NCBI RefSeq assembly: GCF_048569485.1
Contig: NC_134357.1
Span: 478,980,163-479,044,162 of the forward strand
Origin: Anomaloglossus baeobatrachus
Lineage: Eukaryota; Chordata; Amphibia; Anura; Aromobatidae
Direction of reading: 5' to 3'
Length of the DNA stretch: 64,000 nt
Made by a program: the position numbers and the translations under genes. Below, one piece after another: positions 12,116-23,655 of this stretch. The first letter of the stretch is position 1. Every line of letters begins with the position of its first letter. The notes beneath the pieces were generated by a model. It made no database searches. It saw only the letters and a list, made by a program, of their open reading frames with translations, and was not told the DNA's origin.

Positions 12116-12266
12116 ATGTAGCTGAACAGTTATTTTATACTAGTATCTTATTATTTTACACACTCTTCCATAGCGTTTTACGTAATCTGACTGTTTAAAT
12201 GATGACTGGTAGATCTATTGCAGTTTGGAACTCGGGAACAGTATAAGATGAGTAAAGAAATGTATG

Positions 12267-14790
12267 TACACTACTGTGCAAAATGTTGAGCAGGTGTTAA
12301 CAAAAAGTCTGAAAAGTCGAATCCTACCAATAGAAGTTTTAATAGTTTGCATTTAATTCATTGATAACAATAGAGAAATCTAAATCCCATCAAGAGTGAC
12401 CGCTCTTTGCGTTTATCAGTTCTTAGTCACTTGTACACCAGCTTTTCAATGAATTCGGCAATGAATTAGTTCCAAACATCTCGGAGAGCTGACCCCAGAT
12501 CTTCTGTGTGTGAGGCTGTGCGGATCCTCATGTCTCCTCATAATCATCCAGTCTGACTCGGATTACATGAGATCAGGGCTCTGTGGGGGCCGGATTCTTC
12601 TTTACCCTGAAGATTGTTTGTAATGGCATTGGCTGGACGTTTTGGGGGTATTGTTGTTCGGCTGCAAAAAATGAATTTGAAGCCAATCAGGTGCCTGCCA
12701 GATGTATTAGATGATGTCTAGGCATCTGCCTGTGTTTCTCAGCGTTCAATGCATCGTTAACCCCTTCAGCCCCCGGGCACTTTCCGTTTTTGTTTTTTGC
12801 TCCCCTTCTTCCGAGAGGCGTAACTTTTTTATTTTTCCATCAATCTTGCCATATGAGGGCTTGTTTTTTGCAGGACGAGTTGTACTTTTAAATGAAACCA
12901 TAAGTTTTACCATATAGTGTAGTGGAAAACTGCAAAAAAATTCCAAGTGCGGAAAAATTGCAAAAAAAAGTGTGATCGTACAATAGTTTTTGGGATATTT
13001 TATTCACTGTGTTCACTATATGGTAAAACTGAAATATCTATCTGATGCCTCAGGTCAGTGCGAGTTTGTAGACCCCAAACATGTATAGGTTTACTTGTAT
13101 CTAAGGGGTTAAAAAAATTCACAAGCTTGTCCAAAAAAACGTGGCACACGTTTTGCGCCATTTTCCAAAACCCGTAGCATTCTCATTTTTCAGGATCTGA
13201 GGCTCAGTGATGGCTTATTTTTTGCGTCTCGACCTGACGTTTTTAACGGTACCATTTGTTCGCAGATGCTACGTTTTGATCGCCTCTTATTGCATTTTGC
13301 GCAAAATTTGCGGCGACCAAAAAACGTAATTTTGGCGTTTGGAACTTTTTTGCCGCTACGCCGTTTACTGATCAGATTCATTGATTTTATATTTTGATCT
13401 GGCATTTCTGAACATGGCGATACCAAATATGTGTGTATTCTGTATTTTTTTAACCCTTTAATTTTCAATGGGGTGAAAGGGGGGTGATTTGAACTTTTAG
13501 GTTTTTTTTAATTTTTTAAAACATTTTTTTTTTTTTTTACTTTTTTTTTTAATTTTATTTTACTAGTCCCCCTAGGGGGCTATAGCGATCAGCAATCCAA
13601 TCGCTCTGCACTATATGCAGATCTCAGCTACAGAGTTGAGAACTGCAGATTTGCTGCTTTACTTTCAATGCCGGCTGTATTCCGGCATTGAGAGGAAGTG
13701 AGTCATGTTAGCTACAGGCGTCATCACATGACCCTCTGCTACCATGGCAACCACCGAAAGTCATGTGATCATGTCACGTGACTTCCGGTGGGGGCGGGGT
13801 AAGTGACTGTCATGGCGGCGCCCATATACATATTGCTGCCAGATTTTGGCAGCGAAATGTAAGGAGTTAATAGACACGGGTGGAAGCGATTCCACCCGCG
13901 GCTAGCAGGCACACATGTCAGCTGTTGATAACAGCTGATATGTGCGCGGATCGCGGCCGCTTGCAGGGGGCGGGGCTTTCCGGCACACGATCCATGACGT
14001 GCCCAGTATGTCATGGGTCGTTAAGGGGTTAATCCGGACAACTTCCCAACTCCATTTGCCAAAATGATGTCCCAAACTCACAAGGACCCTCCACTATGCT
14101 TCACTGGTCTTCAGGGCCTCATTGTGCTGCAAACCCTTCTGTTACCCCAAATATTCCACCTTGTGTCTGATCAGTCCAGGGCACCTACTGCAATTTTTTT
14201 TTTTTCTGTATCCCAGATCCTGTGTTTTGTGCATAGGTGAGGACCCCTTCTGGCCAGACAGTAGATGGGTGTAGCTGGGGGACCGCTGATTGCTACAAGT
14301 TCAGAGCTGATGGCACTGCTGGTCATCTTTTGATTTTTCAAAGAGATTTAAGCATGATATGTCAGCCTCTTCTCCACTTCTTTGGCCGTCTACGGTCATG
14401 AATGTTGCTCATTTCTAGGTGCTTCTTCAAAAGAGCGTGAGCATTTTATCTTGAAACCCCTGTTTGCTTTGGAATCTGTCCCCAGGGAGAGATCTGGGTG
14501 ATGCACTAGAACTACCTTGCGTCTTGTTGCTGTACTCTGTGATATGGCAACATGACAAGACTATCTTCCACAACCTCACCTTAGTAGCAGAGTTTGGCTG
14601 TTCCTCACCCAGTTCTATCCCTTCTACACAGCTGTTTCAATTAATGACTTTCAACCTACATATGAAAATGATGATTGTCACCTAGTTTGGTATTATTGCC
14701 TACTTATGCCCCGACTATAATCCGGAAATTTTCCTGACTTTGTGAATGGTACCTAGGAGAACTGATGCTGTTTTTGAAGGCAACGGGCAA
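12267..14790 (-). mobile_element. Old Tc1-like element remnant, split by a TTAA element
   Basis: The left terminal sequence 'cactactgtgcaaaatgttg' is a Tc1-type end. On the minus strand the interior reads as a heavily decayed transposase; for example the 14080-14110 region corresponds to the KHSGGS-type block that follows the HTH region in this family. No frame is open for long. A TTAA element at 12761-14028 interrupts it. The right end near 14790 is approximate. Confidence 0.6.
12761..14028. mobile_element. TTAA-flanked non-autonomous element, piggyBac-like
   Basis: The ends are ccccttcagc at the left and gtcgttaagggg at the right, with the target TTAA duplicated at 12757-12760 and 14029-14032. 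CCCC..GGGG ends next to TTAA fit the piggyBac superfamily. The interior shares its order with the copy at 18830-20037, in opposite orientation: a 'cgagaggcgtaac' block, 'cttgccatatgagggcttg', 'accatatagtg', and 'cccctagggggctatag'. No transposase was seen. It inserted into the Tc1 remnant. Confidence 0.85.
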
Positions 14791-15665
14791 TAATTAAAGG
14801 GAACATGTCACCGCTTTTTTGGTGTATAAGCTGTGGCCACCACCACCAGGCTCTTTTATATACAGCATTCTAACATCTATATATATAATTGCCTTATTCT
14901 GTCTGTCTATCTGTCTGTCTGTCTGTCATGCTCCGAAATTGTGTCCTTACGGTGACACAAAGCTGATTGGCCGCTGGGCTCGCCATGGCCCCGCCCCCCC
15001 CCACGGATTGGCCTCTCGCCCCGGCTCTCTGCAGGCCCCGCCCCCCTCACGCAATGCACGCTCGCTCTGGCCCAACTGACACGGAGCTCCGATTCCCAGG
15101 TGAGTACACACACACACATCAGATCACACTCACTCTCACACTCACTCTCACACACACCTCACACATCACAACATGCTGGGATATCGCTTGCTTCTACACC
15201 GGCTCCGTCAGGATCCCAGCAGCGCCAGACATAACCTTGCGATGCTGGGATCTTGACGGAGGCCGTGAAAGCTGGTAACCATTATACACATCGGGTAACT
15301 AAGGTCCCTTAGTTACCCGATGTGTATCATAGTTACCAGTGTACACTGGCTCACACTCACTCTCACACACACCTCACACACACATCACATCGCATCCACA
15401 CATCAAGGTCCTGCAGCTGCGGAACATACACACACATAACAGCACACACACACACACATACACACACAAATCAGATCACACTCACACATCACATCGCATC
15501 CAAATACTCACAACATCCTGGGATATCGCTTGCTTCTCGGCGGCGATACTGTGCTGTTGTGAGCTTCCAGGACCTGCCGGGGGATCACATGGCCAGAAGC
15601 ATGTGATATCCCCGGATGTTGTGAGTATCAGCGCGTATGTGCAATATCGTCAGTGTGTGTGTCTT

Positions 15666-15802
15666 TGTGTGTGAGTGTATGCGATCGGGTGTGTGTGAGT
15701 GTATGCGATCGGGTGTGTGTGAGTGTATGCGATCGGGTGGGTGTGAGTGTATGCGATCGGGTGGGGGTGTGTGGGTGTGTGTGAGTGTATGCGATCGGAT
15801 CT
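15666..15802. repeat. 24-bp GT-rich tandem repeat in the Helitron
   Basis: Around five copies of the unit gtgtgagtgtatgcgatcgg with small length changes. Confidence 0.9.
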
Positions 15803-15916
15803 GTGAGTGTCGGCAGAGGAGCACGGCGTGCTGGAGGAGGCTGAGAGGAGAGAGGCTGAACCTGGGGAAGGCTGGGATGGGGAGGCTGATGCTGGAGACG
15901 GAGAGGCTGATGCTGG

Positions 15917-16672
15917 CGCAGCATGGCGGATGGAGCACCTTTGGGAGTGCGCAGCATGGCGGATGGAGCACGTTTGGGAGTGCGCAGCATGGCGGATGGA
16001 GCACGTTTGGGAGTGCGCAGCATGGCGGATGGAGCACGTTTGGGAGTGCGCAGCATGGCGGATGGAGCACGTTTGGGAGTGCACAGCATGGCGGATGGAG
16101 CACGTTTGGGAGTGCGCAGCATGGGAGATGGAGCACGATGGGGAGTGCGCAGCATGGGGGATGGAGCACGATGGGGAGTGTGCAGCATGGCGGATGGAGC
16201 ACGTTTGGGAGTGCGCAGCATGGCGAATGGAGCACGTTTGGGAGTGCGCAGGATGGGAGATGGAGCACGATGGGGGGTGCGCAGCATAGGGGATGGAGCA
16301 CGATGGGGGGTGCGCAGCATAGGGGATGGAGCACGTTTGGGAGTGCGCAGCATGGCGGATGGAGCACGTTTGGGAGTGCGCAGCATGGCGGATGGAGCAC
16401 GTTTGGGAGTGCGCAGCATGGGAGATGGAGCACGATGGGGAGTGCGCAGCATGGCGGATGGAGCACGTTTGGGAGTGCGCAGCATGGGGGATGGAGCACG
16501 ATGGGGAGTGCGCTGCATGGCGGATGGAGCACGTTTGGGAGTGCGCAGCATGGCGGATGGAGCACGTTTGGGAGTGCGCAGGATGGGAGATGGAGCACGA
16601 TGGGGGGTGCGCAGCATACGGGATGGAGCACGATGGGGAGTGCGCTGCATGGGGGATGGAGCACGATGCGAA
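15917..16672. repeat. 33-bp minisatellite in the Helitron, about 23 copies
   Basis: The unit is 33 bp, containing cagcatggcggatggagcac then gtttgggagtgcg or gatggggagtgcg. Two main variants (gcggatggagcacgtttggg and gggagatggagcacgatggg) are interspersed. Because 33 is a multiple of three, all frames stay open over hundreds of codons; the repetitive peptides predicted from them are artefacts. Confidence 0.97.
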
Positions 16673-17751
16673 GTGCACACCTCCCCCCAACACACACATA
16701 CGCACGCGCGCGCACTGCACAACACACCACACCACACACACACACTGGGAACCACAAACAACTGCCCTACACAGACACCCACACACACAGACAACGCTGC
16801 ACACACAAATATACGCACATACCGCACAACACGCACATTGCACAAAACATACCTCCCCCCAAAACACACCACACACACACAAACTGCGCAACACACACAC
16901 AACGCTACAGACACACAGCGCTCCACAAACAACGCAACACACAAACAACACCGCTCTCACCCCCCATCACACCCAGACAACATCCAGAACATGTACAGCG
17001 CCCTACACAAACACTTGGTAACTACACACAACAACATCTATATATATATATATATAACAAAAATCATACATGAACTACACAATACGTAAATTCTAGAATA
17101 CCCGATGCGTAGAATCGGGCCACCTTCTAGTGCTGTATATAAGAGCCCAGGCCGGAGGTATAACATAAAAAACACTTTAATGCTTACCTAACGGTCGCGC
17201 GGTGGGCCTTATGGGCGTCTCCGGTGCTGGCACCTCCCATTTCGGCCATCTTCGTCCTCTTTCTGAAGCTGCGGTGCATGACGCGGCTATGTCATACACA
17301 CTCGCCCGTCCTGCGCAGGCGCACTACAATACTTTGATCGGCCCTGCACAGGACCGGAATGCCGGTGAGTGTGGATGACGTCGAACCAGTCATGCACCGA
17401 GGCTAGAGAAGAAGGAGAACAAAGATGGCCAAAAGAGGCGGCACCGGACAACGGAGACGCCCATATGGCAAATCGCTCGACCGTTAGGTAAGTATTATAA
17501 AGTGTTTTTTATGTTATACCCCCGGCCTGGGCTTTTATATACAGCATGTTGGAATGCTGTATATAAGAGCCCGGTGGTGGTGGCCACAGCTTATAGGGCA
17601 AAAAATTGGTTACAGGTTCCCTTTAAAAAGTAATGGGATTTAGATTTCTTTTTCTCGTTCTCTTTGCATTTTGTTTATAGAAATAAACTACTAACACTTC
17701 TATTATTGAATGCATTCTTACTTTGCAGCATTTTTTACTGCACCCGCCTAA

Positions 17752-18305
17752 AGGCCACTTTACACGATGCGATATCGGTACCGATATCGCTAGCGTGGGT
17801 ACCCGCCCCCATCAATTGTGCGACACGGGCAAATCGCTGCCCGTGGCGCACATCATCTCCCAGACCCGTTACACTACTTACCTGCCCTGCGACCCGCCTC
17901 CTTTTCTAAGGGGGCAGTTCGTGCGGCGTCACAGCAGCGTCACTAAGCGGCCGCCCAATAGAAGCGGAGGGGCGGAGATGAGCGGGACGTAACATCCCGC
18001 CCACCTCCTTCCTTCCTCATTGCGGGCGGGAGGCAGGTAAGGTGAGGTTCCTCGTTCCTTCGGTGTCACACGTAGCGATGTGTGCTGCCGCAGGAACGAC
18101 GAACAACATCGTTACTGCAGCAGCAACGATATTCGAGAATGGACCCCCATGTCACTGATGAGCGATTTTGACCGTTTTTGCGACGATTCAAAATCGCTCA
18201 TAGGTGTCACATGCAACGACATCGCTAAAGCGGCCGGATGTGCGTCACAAATTCCGTGACCCAACGAGATCGGTTTAGCGATGTCGTAGTGTGTAAAGCC
18301 GCCTT
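17752..18305. mobile_element. MITE with 'taaaggc..ctttacac' inverted ends
   Basis: The left end taaaggccactttacacgat matches the reverse complement of the right end gtgtaaagccgccttta. Subterminal 'gcgatatcggtaccgatatc' and 'agcgatgtcgtagtg' motifs are self-complementary in style. The target duplication could not be resolved, so the superfamily is open (Harbinger or hAT). Confidence 0.75.
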
Positions 18306-18825
18306 TACACTTTTGTGTGTACACTTTATATTGAAATTTAACTTCAAATATTTTTACATCTATATAAGATTTAAATTGACAAATTCACCTTTTCTACCAG
18401 ATCTTCAAGAAGGTGTTAAGAGTTTCATAACATGCTTAGAATATCGTCATATCTATTCCTTCTCTCATTTTACATCTAGAGGTTAAACCACATAAAGGCC
18501 CATGTACTATTCACATCTTAGCGATAGGTTTATTTAAAGTTTTCTCTCAATTAGTCTGCAGTTGCGCTGTGATTTCATAGTTGCCGAATCGTGACCTTGC
18601 GCAGTGCTTTTGCTGTCACGATTCCCTGTGCGAGCAATTTGCACACTTACGGTCACATGCCCACTAGACTTCTGCACTCCTCTCAATAGAAGACAATTGA
18701 GAGAAGCCAGATGAGTCTAGTTGGCATGTGACTGCAAGTGTGGAAATAGTTTGCACATGGAATCGTGACCGCAAATGCTGGCATGATTTGGCAGTCTGGA
18801 GTGACTGCACATTGGACAATGCCTT
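18306..18825. other. Non-coding; foldback-like block at 18550-18825
   Basis: 18306-18550 is AT-rich with nothing recognised. At 18553-18825, blocks such as 'gaatcgtgacc', 'tcacatgcccactagac' and 'gtctagttggcatgtgac' pair with each other, which suggests a small foldback element with unresolved ends. Confidence 0.5.
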
Positions 18826-18829
18826 TTAA

Positions 18830-20037
18830 CCCCTTAACGACCACGGGCAGTAATATTACGTCCTAGCGGTCATAGTGTTACTGCCCGCAATCTGCCGCCG
18901 GTAGCATGCCGTGATCGGTGCAAATCTCAGCTGATTTTCACAGCTGAGATGTGTGCCTGCTAAGCACGAGCAGAATCGTTATCTGCTCGTGCCGTTTAAC
19001 CTCTTAAATGGCGCTGTCAATATGACAGCGCCATTATAACGGCATCGGCGGTAAACATTTACTTACTGGCCGATACCGGAAGTCACATGATGTGATCAGG
19101 TGACTTCCGTTGATTGTTATGGTAGCACAGGGTCATGTGATTTCTCCTGTAGCTCACATGAATTACTTTCGGTTTCACTCGGCTGAGTGAAGCATAAAAT
19201 TAGCATATCGGCTGTTTACAGCTGTATAGCTGTGATCAGCAGATATGGCAGAGCGATCGGATTGTTGATCCATATAATCCCCTAGGGAGACTAGTAAAAT
19301 AAAAAAAAAAAGTTTTTTCAATTTTTTTTAAAAAAAACTCAAAGTTCAAATCACCCCCCCTATCGCCCCATTAAAAATTAAAGGGTTAAAAAAATAAAAA
19401 ATATACACATTTGGTATTGCCGCGTTCAGAAATCCCCGATCTATCAAAATATAAAATCAATTAATCTGATCAGTAAACGACGTAGCAGCAAAAAAATTCC
19501 AAACGCCAAAATTAAGTTTTTTAGTCGCCACAAATTTTGCGCAAAATGCAATAACATCCGATCAAAACGTAGCATCTGCGCAAAAATGGTACTGTTAAAA
19601 ACGTCAGCTAGAGACGCAAAAAATAAGCAGTCTCTGAGCCATAGATCCTGAAAAATGAGAACGCTACGGGTCACTTATATAAAAGGAAACCTATTCGTGT
19701 TTGGTGTCTATGAACTCGCACTGACCTGAGGAATCACACCCCCATACATCAGTTTTACCATATAGTGAACACTGTGAATAACATATCTCAAAAACAAATA
19801 GTGCTATCACACTTTTTTTTTTTTTTGCAATTTTTCTGCATTTGGAAAAAAATTTTTTTCCGTTTTCCAGTACACTGTATGGTAAAACGTATGGTTTCAT
19901 TTAAAAGTACAGCTTGTTCCGCAAAAAATGAGCCCTCACATGACCATATTGACTGAAAATTAAAAAAAGTTACGTCTCTCGGAAGAAGAATGGCGGAAAA
20001 AAAACCTGAAAACGAAAATCGGCCGGTCGTGAAGGGG
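18830..20037. mobile_element. TTAA-flanked non-autonomous element, piggyBac-like, second copy
   Basis: The ends are ccccttaacgaccacggg and ccggtcgtgaagggg with TTAA at 18826-18829 and 20038-20041. The interior has the same blocks as 12761-14028 in opposite orientation, such as 'cccctagggagactag', 'accatatagtgaacac' and 'tacgtctctcggaagaag'. No transposase. Confidence 0.87.
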
Positions 20038-22397
20038 TTAATCAAGACAATCCTTGAAATTAAATGAATACATTTTACCTCCTTTGATACATTGTTTACC
20101 TGTTGAGGGTAGATACAATCTGCACAGGATTTTACTCTGGATGTACCGTATTTTCCGGATTATAAGATGCACTTTTCTTTGTCGCTCCATTGGGAGACCC
20201 AGACAATTGGGTGTATAGGCTATGCCTCCGGAGGCCGCACAAAGTATTACACTAGAAGTGTAAAGCCCCTCCCCTTCTGCCTATACACCCCCCGTGCTCC
20301 CACGGGCTCCTCAGTTTTTTGCTTTGTGCGAAGGAGGCAGACATGCACGCATAGCTCCACAGATTAGTCAGCAGCAGCTGCTGACTATGTCGGATGGAAG
20401 AAAAGAGGGCCCTTAACAGGGCCCCCAGCATGCTCCCTTCTCACCCCACTCTTGTCGGCGGTGTTGTTAAGGTTGAGGTATCCATTGCGGGTACGGAGGC
20501 TGGAGCCCACATGCTGTTTTCCTTCCCCATCCCCCTTAGGGCTCTGGGTGAAGTGGGATCCTATCGGTCTCCAGGCACTGAGACCGTGCTCCATCCACAG
20601 CTCCTGAGGACTCTGCTGGATAGGAGCCGAGTATCGTTCAGGGACATGGCCCTGCTACTTTGAGGTACTCTGTGTCCCCGTGGGGACTGCGCACAGCGAC
20701 ACTCCAGCATTGCTGGGTGTGCTAGTGCACCGGGGACAGCGGCGCTGACCGCGTTTGTGCCATTACACACTGCAGCATCGCTGAGTGTGTTAGTGTATGG
20801 GGACTACCGCGCTAACCGCCGCTGCCATTGTTATTACTGCGGCGCGGCTGGGACTGTTAGTGCGCCGGGGACTTCCGCGCAGACCGCGCTTATACGGCGG
20901 CCGCGCTTATAACTCGAGTCCCCGGCTTTTGGGCCTAGTCTCTTTTTCTTCCCGCCCCCAGCCCTGCCAGTCAGGGGAAGGGCGGGACGCTGTACAGCAC
21001 GGCAGCACTGAGGGCTGGAGCATGCTTTGCATACTCCACCCCCCTCACTGTGCACAGTGGGGCACCAGTTCCCGCACTTTCTGGGTCACGCCCACGGCTC
21101 CCTCCTCTCCTCAGGACGCCGGCAGCCATTCCTGTCAGCTCCTCGGACGCTGCAGAGGGGAGACAAGCTCTGGGGGACCCAGGCAGGGATTCTGGTGGCC
21201 ACACAACCGCTTTAAGCGGGCGGTAAGCAGCACCTGAGGTGCTGGCCCCACTTGTGCAGCAGTGTAATTATAGTTTATATGTTTACAGGCTATACTTTAC
21301 ACTGTAGGGTGCACAGTTGATTTCTGGCTATATACCCTGTTGTGTTGCTCAAAGGAGACAACAGCATGGCGCCCACAAGAAGCAGGGGTGCCAAAACACA
21401 GGCTTACTATGCTGCCTGCGCCGCATGTACAACCTCGCTGCCGGCAGGTTCCACTGACCCTCATTGTGTGCACTGCTCGGCCCCTGTGGCACTTACTCAG
21501 CCGGAGCCTCTGCTAAGGGGGGCCCAGGGGGAACAACCAGCTAACACTGTCCAGGTGACAGGGACGGAGTTTGCAGTTACTGACAGACTTTCTGAGACTA
21601 TGGCTAAGATTCTAGAAGCTTTGCAGTCCAGACCGGTATCTCAGACCATGGGCACTGTGGAATCACTGCCCCCTGGTTCCCCTCAGTTGGAACAACAATG
21701 TTCCCCCGGGGTGTCTCATAGATCCCAGGGTGAGGTCTCTAACACGGACCGCAGCCCCAGACCGCCTAAGCGAGCTCGCTGGGAAATCCCCTCGACCTCA
21801 TCACATTGTTCAGGGTCTCAGAGGGATGACTCTCTGTATGATGAAGCGGAGGTAGCTGATCAGGATTCTGATCCTGAGGCCGCTGTCAACCTTGATACTC
21901 CTGATGGTGACGCCATAGTGAATGATCTTATCGCGTCCATACATCAAATGTTGGATATTTCTCCCTCGGCTCCTCCAGCGGAGGAGTCAGCCTCTCAGCA
22001 GGAGAAATTCCGTTTCAGGTTCCCCAAGCGTACAACGAGTATGTTTCTGGATCACTCCGATTTCAGAGAGGCAGTCCAGAAACACCGAGTTTGTCCAGAT
22101 AAGCGTTTTTCCAAGCGCCTTAAGGATACACGTTATCCCTTCCCCCCTGACGTGGTCAAGGGCTGGACTCAGTGTCCCAAGGTGGATCCTCCAATCTCCA
22201 GACTGGCGGCTAGATCCTTAGTTGCAGTTGAAGATGGGGCTTCGCTCAAGGATGCCACTGACAGACAGATGGAGCTCTGGTTGAAATCCATCTATGAAGC
22301 TATCGGCGCGTCGTTTGCTCCAGCATTCGCAGCCGTATGGGCACTCCAAGCTATCTCAGCGGGTCAAGCGCAAATTGACGCACTCACACGTACGTCT

Positions 22398-23190
<793 letters not shown>

Positions 23191-23655
23191 GTACGTCTGC
23201 GCCGCAAGTGGCGTCCATAACTTCTCAAACGTCGGCATTTGCGTCCTACGCTATTAATGCTGTCCTGGACTCTGCGAGCCGTACGGCGGTTGCAGCCGAC
23301 AATTCGGTGGCAATACGCAGGGCCTTGTGGCTACGGGAATGGAAGGCAGATTCGGCTTCCAAAAAAGTCCTTAACCGGTTTGCCATTTTCTGGCGACCGT
23401 TTGTTTGGTGAGAGACTGGATGAGATCATCAAACAATCCAAGGGAAAGGAAACATCCTTACCCCAGGCCAAACCAAAATTACCCCAACAGAGGAGGGGAC
23501 AGTCGAGGTTTCGGTCCTTTCGGGGTGCGGGCAGGTCCCAATTCTCCTCGTACAAAAGGCCTCAGAAGGATCAGAGGAACTCCGATCCATGGCGGTCTAA
23601 GTCACGCCCTAAAAAGACCGCTGGAGGTGCCGCTACCAAGGCGGCTTCCTCATGA

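Larger units (their letters stand above)
14876..17130 (+). mobile_element. Non-autonomous Helitron, 2.25 kb
   Basis: It begins TCTATATATATAATTGCC and ends with the hairpin cccgatgcgtagaatcggg followed by CTAG, the two Helitron terminal signatures. It sits between A (14875) and T (17131) with no target duplication, as Helitrons do. The related Kolobok copy near 31280-31300 provides the uninterrupted site. No Rep/helicase gene is present. Inside are CA-rich stretches, a 24-bp repeat and a 33-bp minisatellite. The hairpin is 10-12 bp from the 3' end, as usual. Confidence 0.93.
14798..17622. mobile_element. Kolobok/T2-type non-autonomous element, split by a Helitron
   Basis: The ends are agggaacatgtcacc and ttacaggttccct, with TTAA at 14794-14797 and 17623-17626. 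TTAAAGGGAA ends are the mark of the frog T2/Kolobok group. The interior near both ends ('gtggccaccaccaccaggct', 'tacctaacggtcgc') matches the intact smaller copy at 31213-31714. A Helitron occupies 14876-17130. Confidence 0.9.

Noticed and set aside
11432-12198. Cys/Tyr/Leu-rich repeated peptides, also at 41233-42032 on the minus strand
   Set aside because: They follow the 97-bp satellite unit and shift frame with each unit.
15585-17089. Several 390-480-codon frames on both strands with 11-residue repeats
   Set aside because: The 33-bp repeat keeps all frames open; the sequence lies inside a non-coding Helitron.
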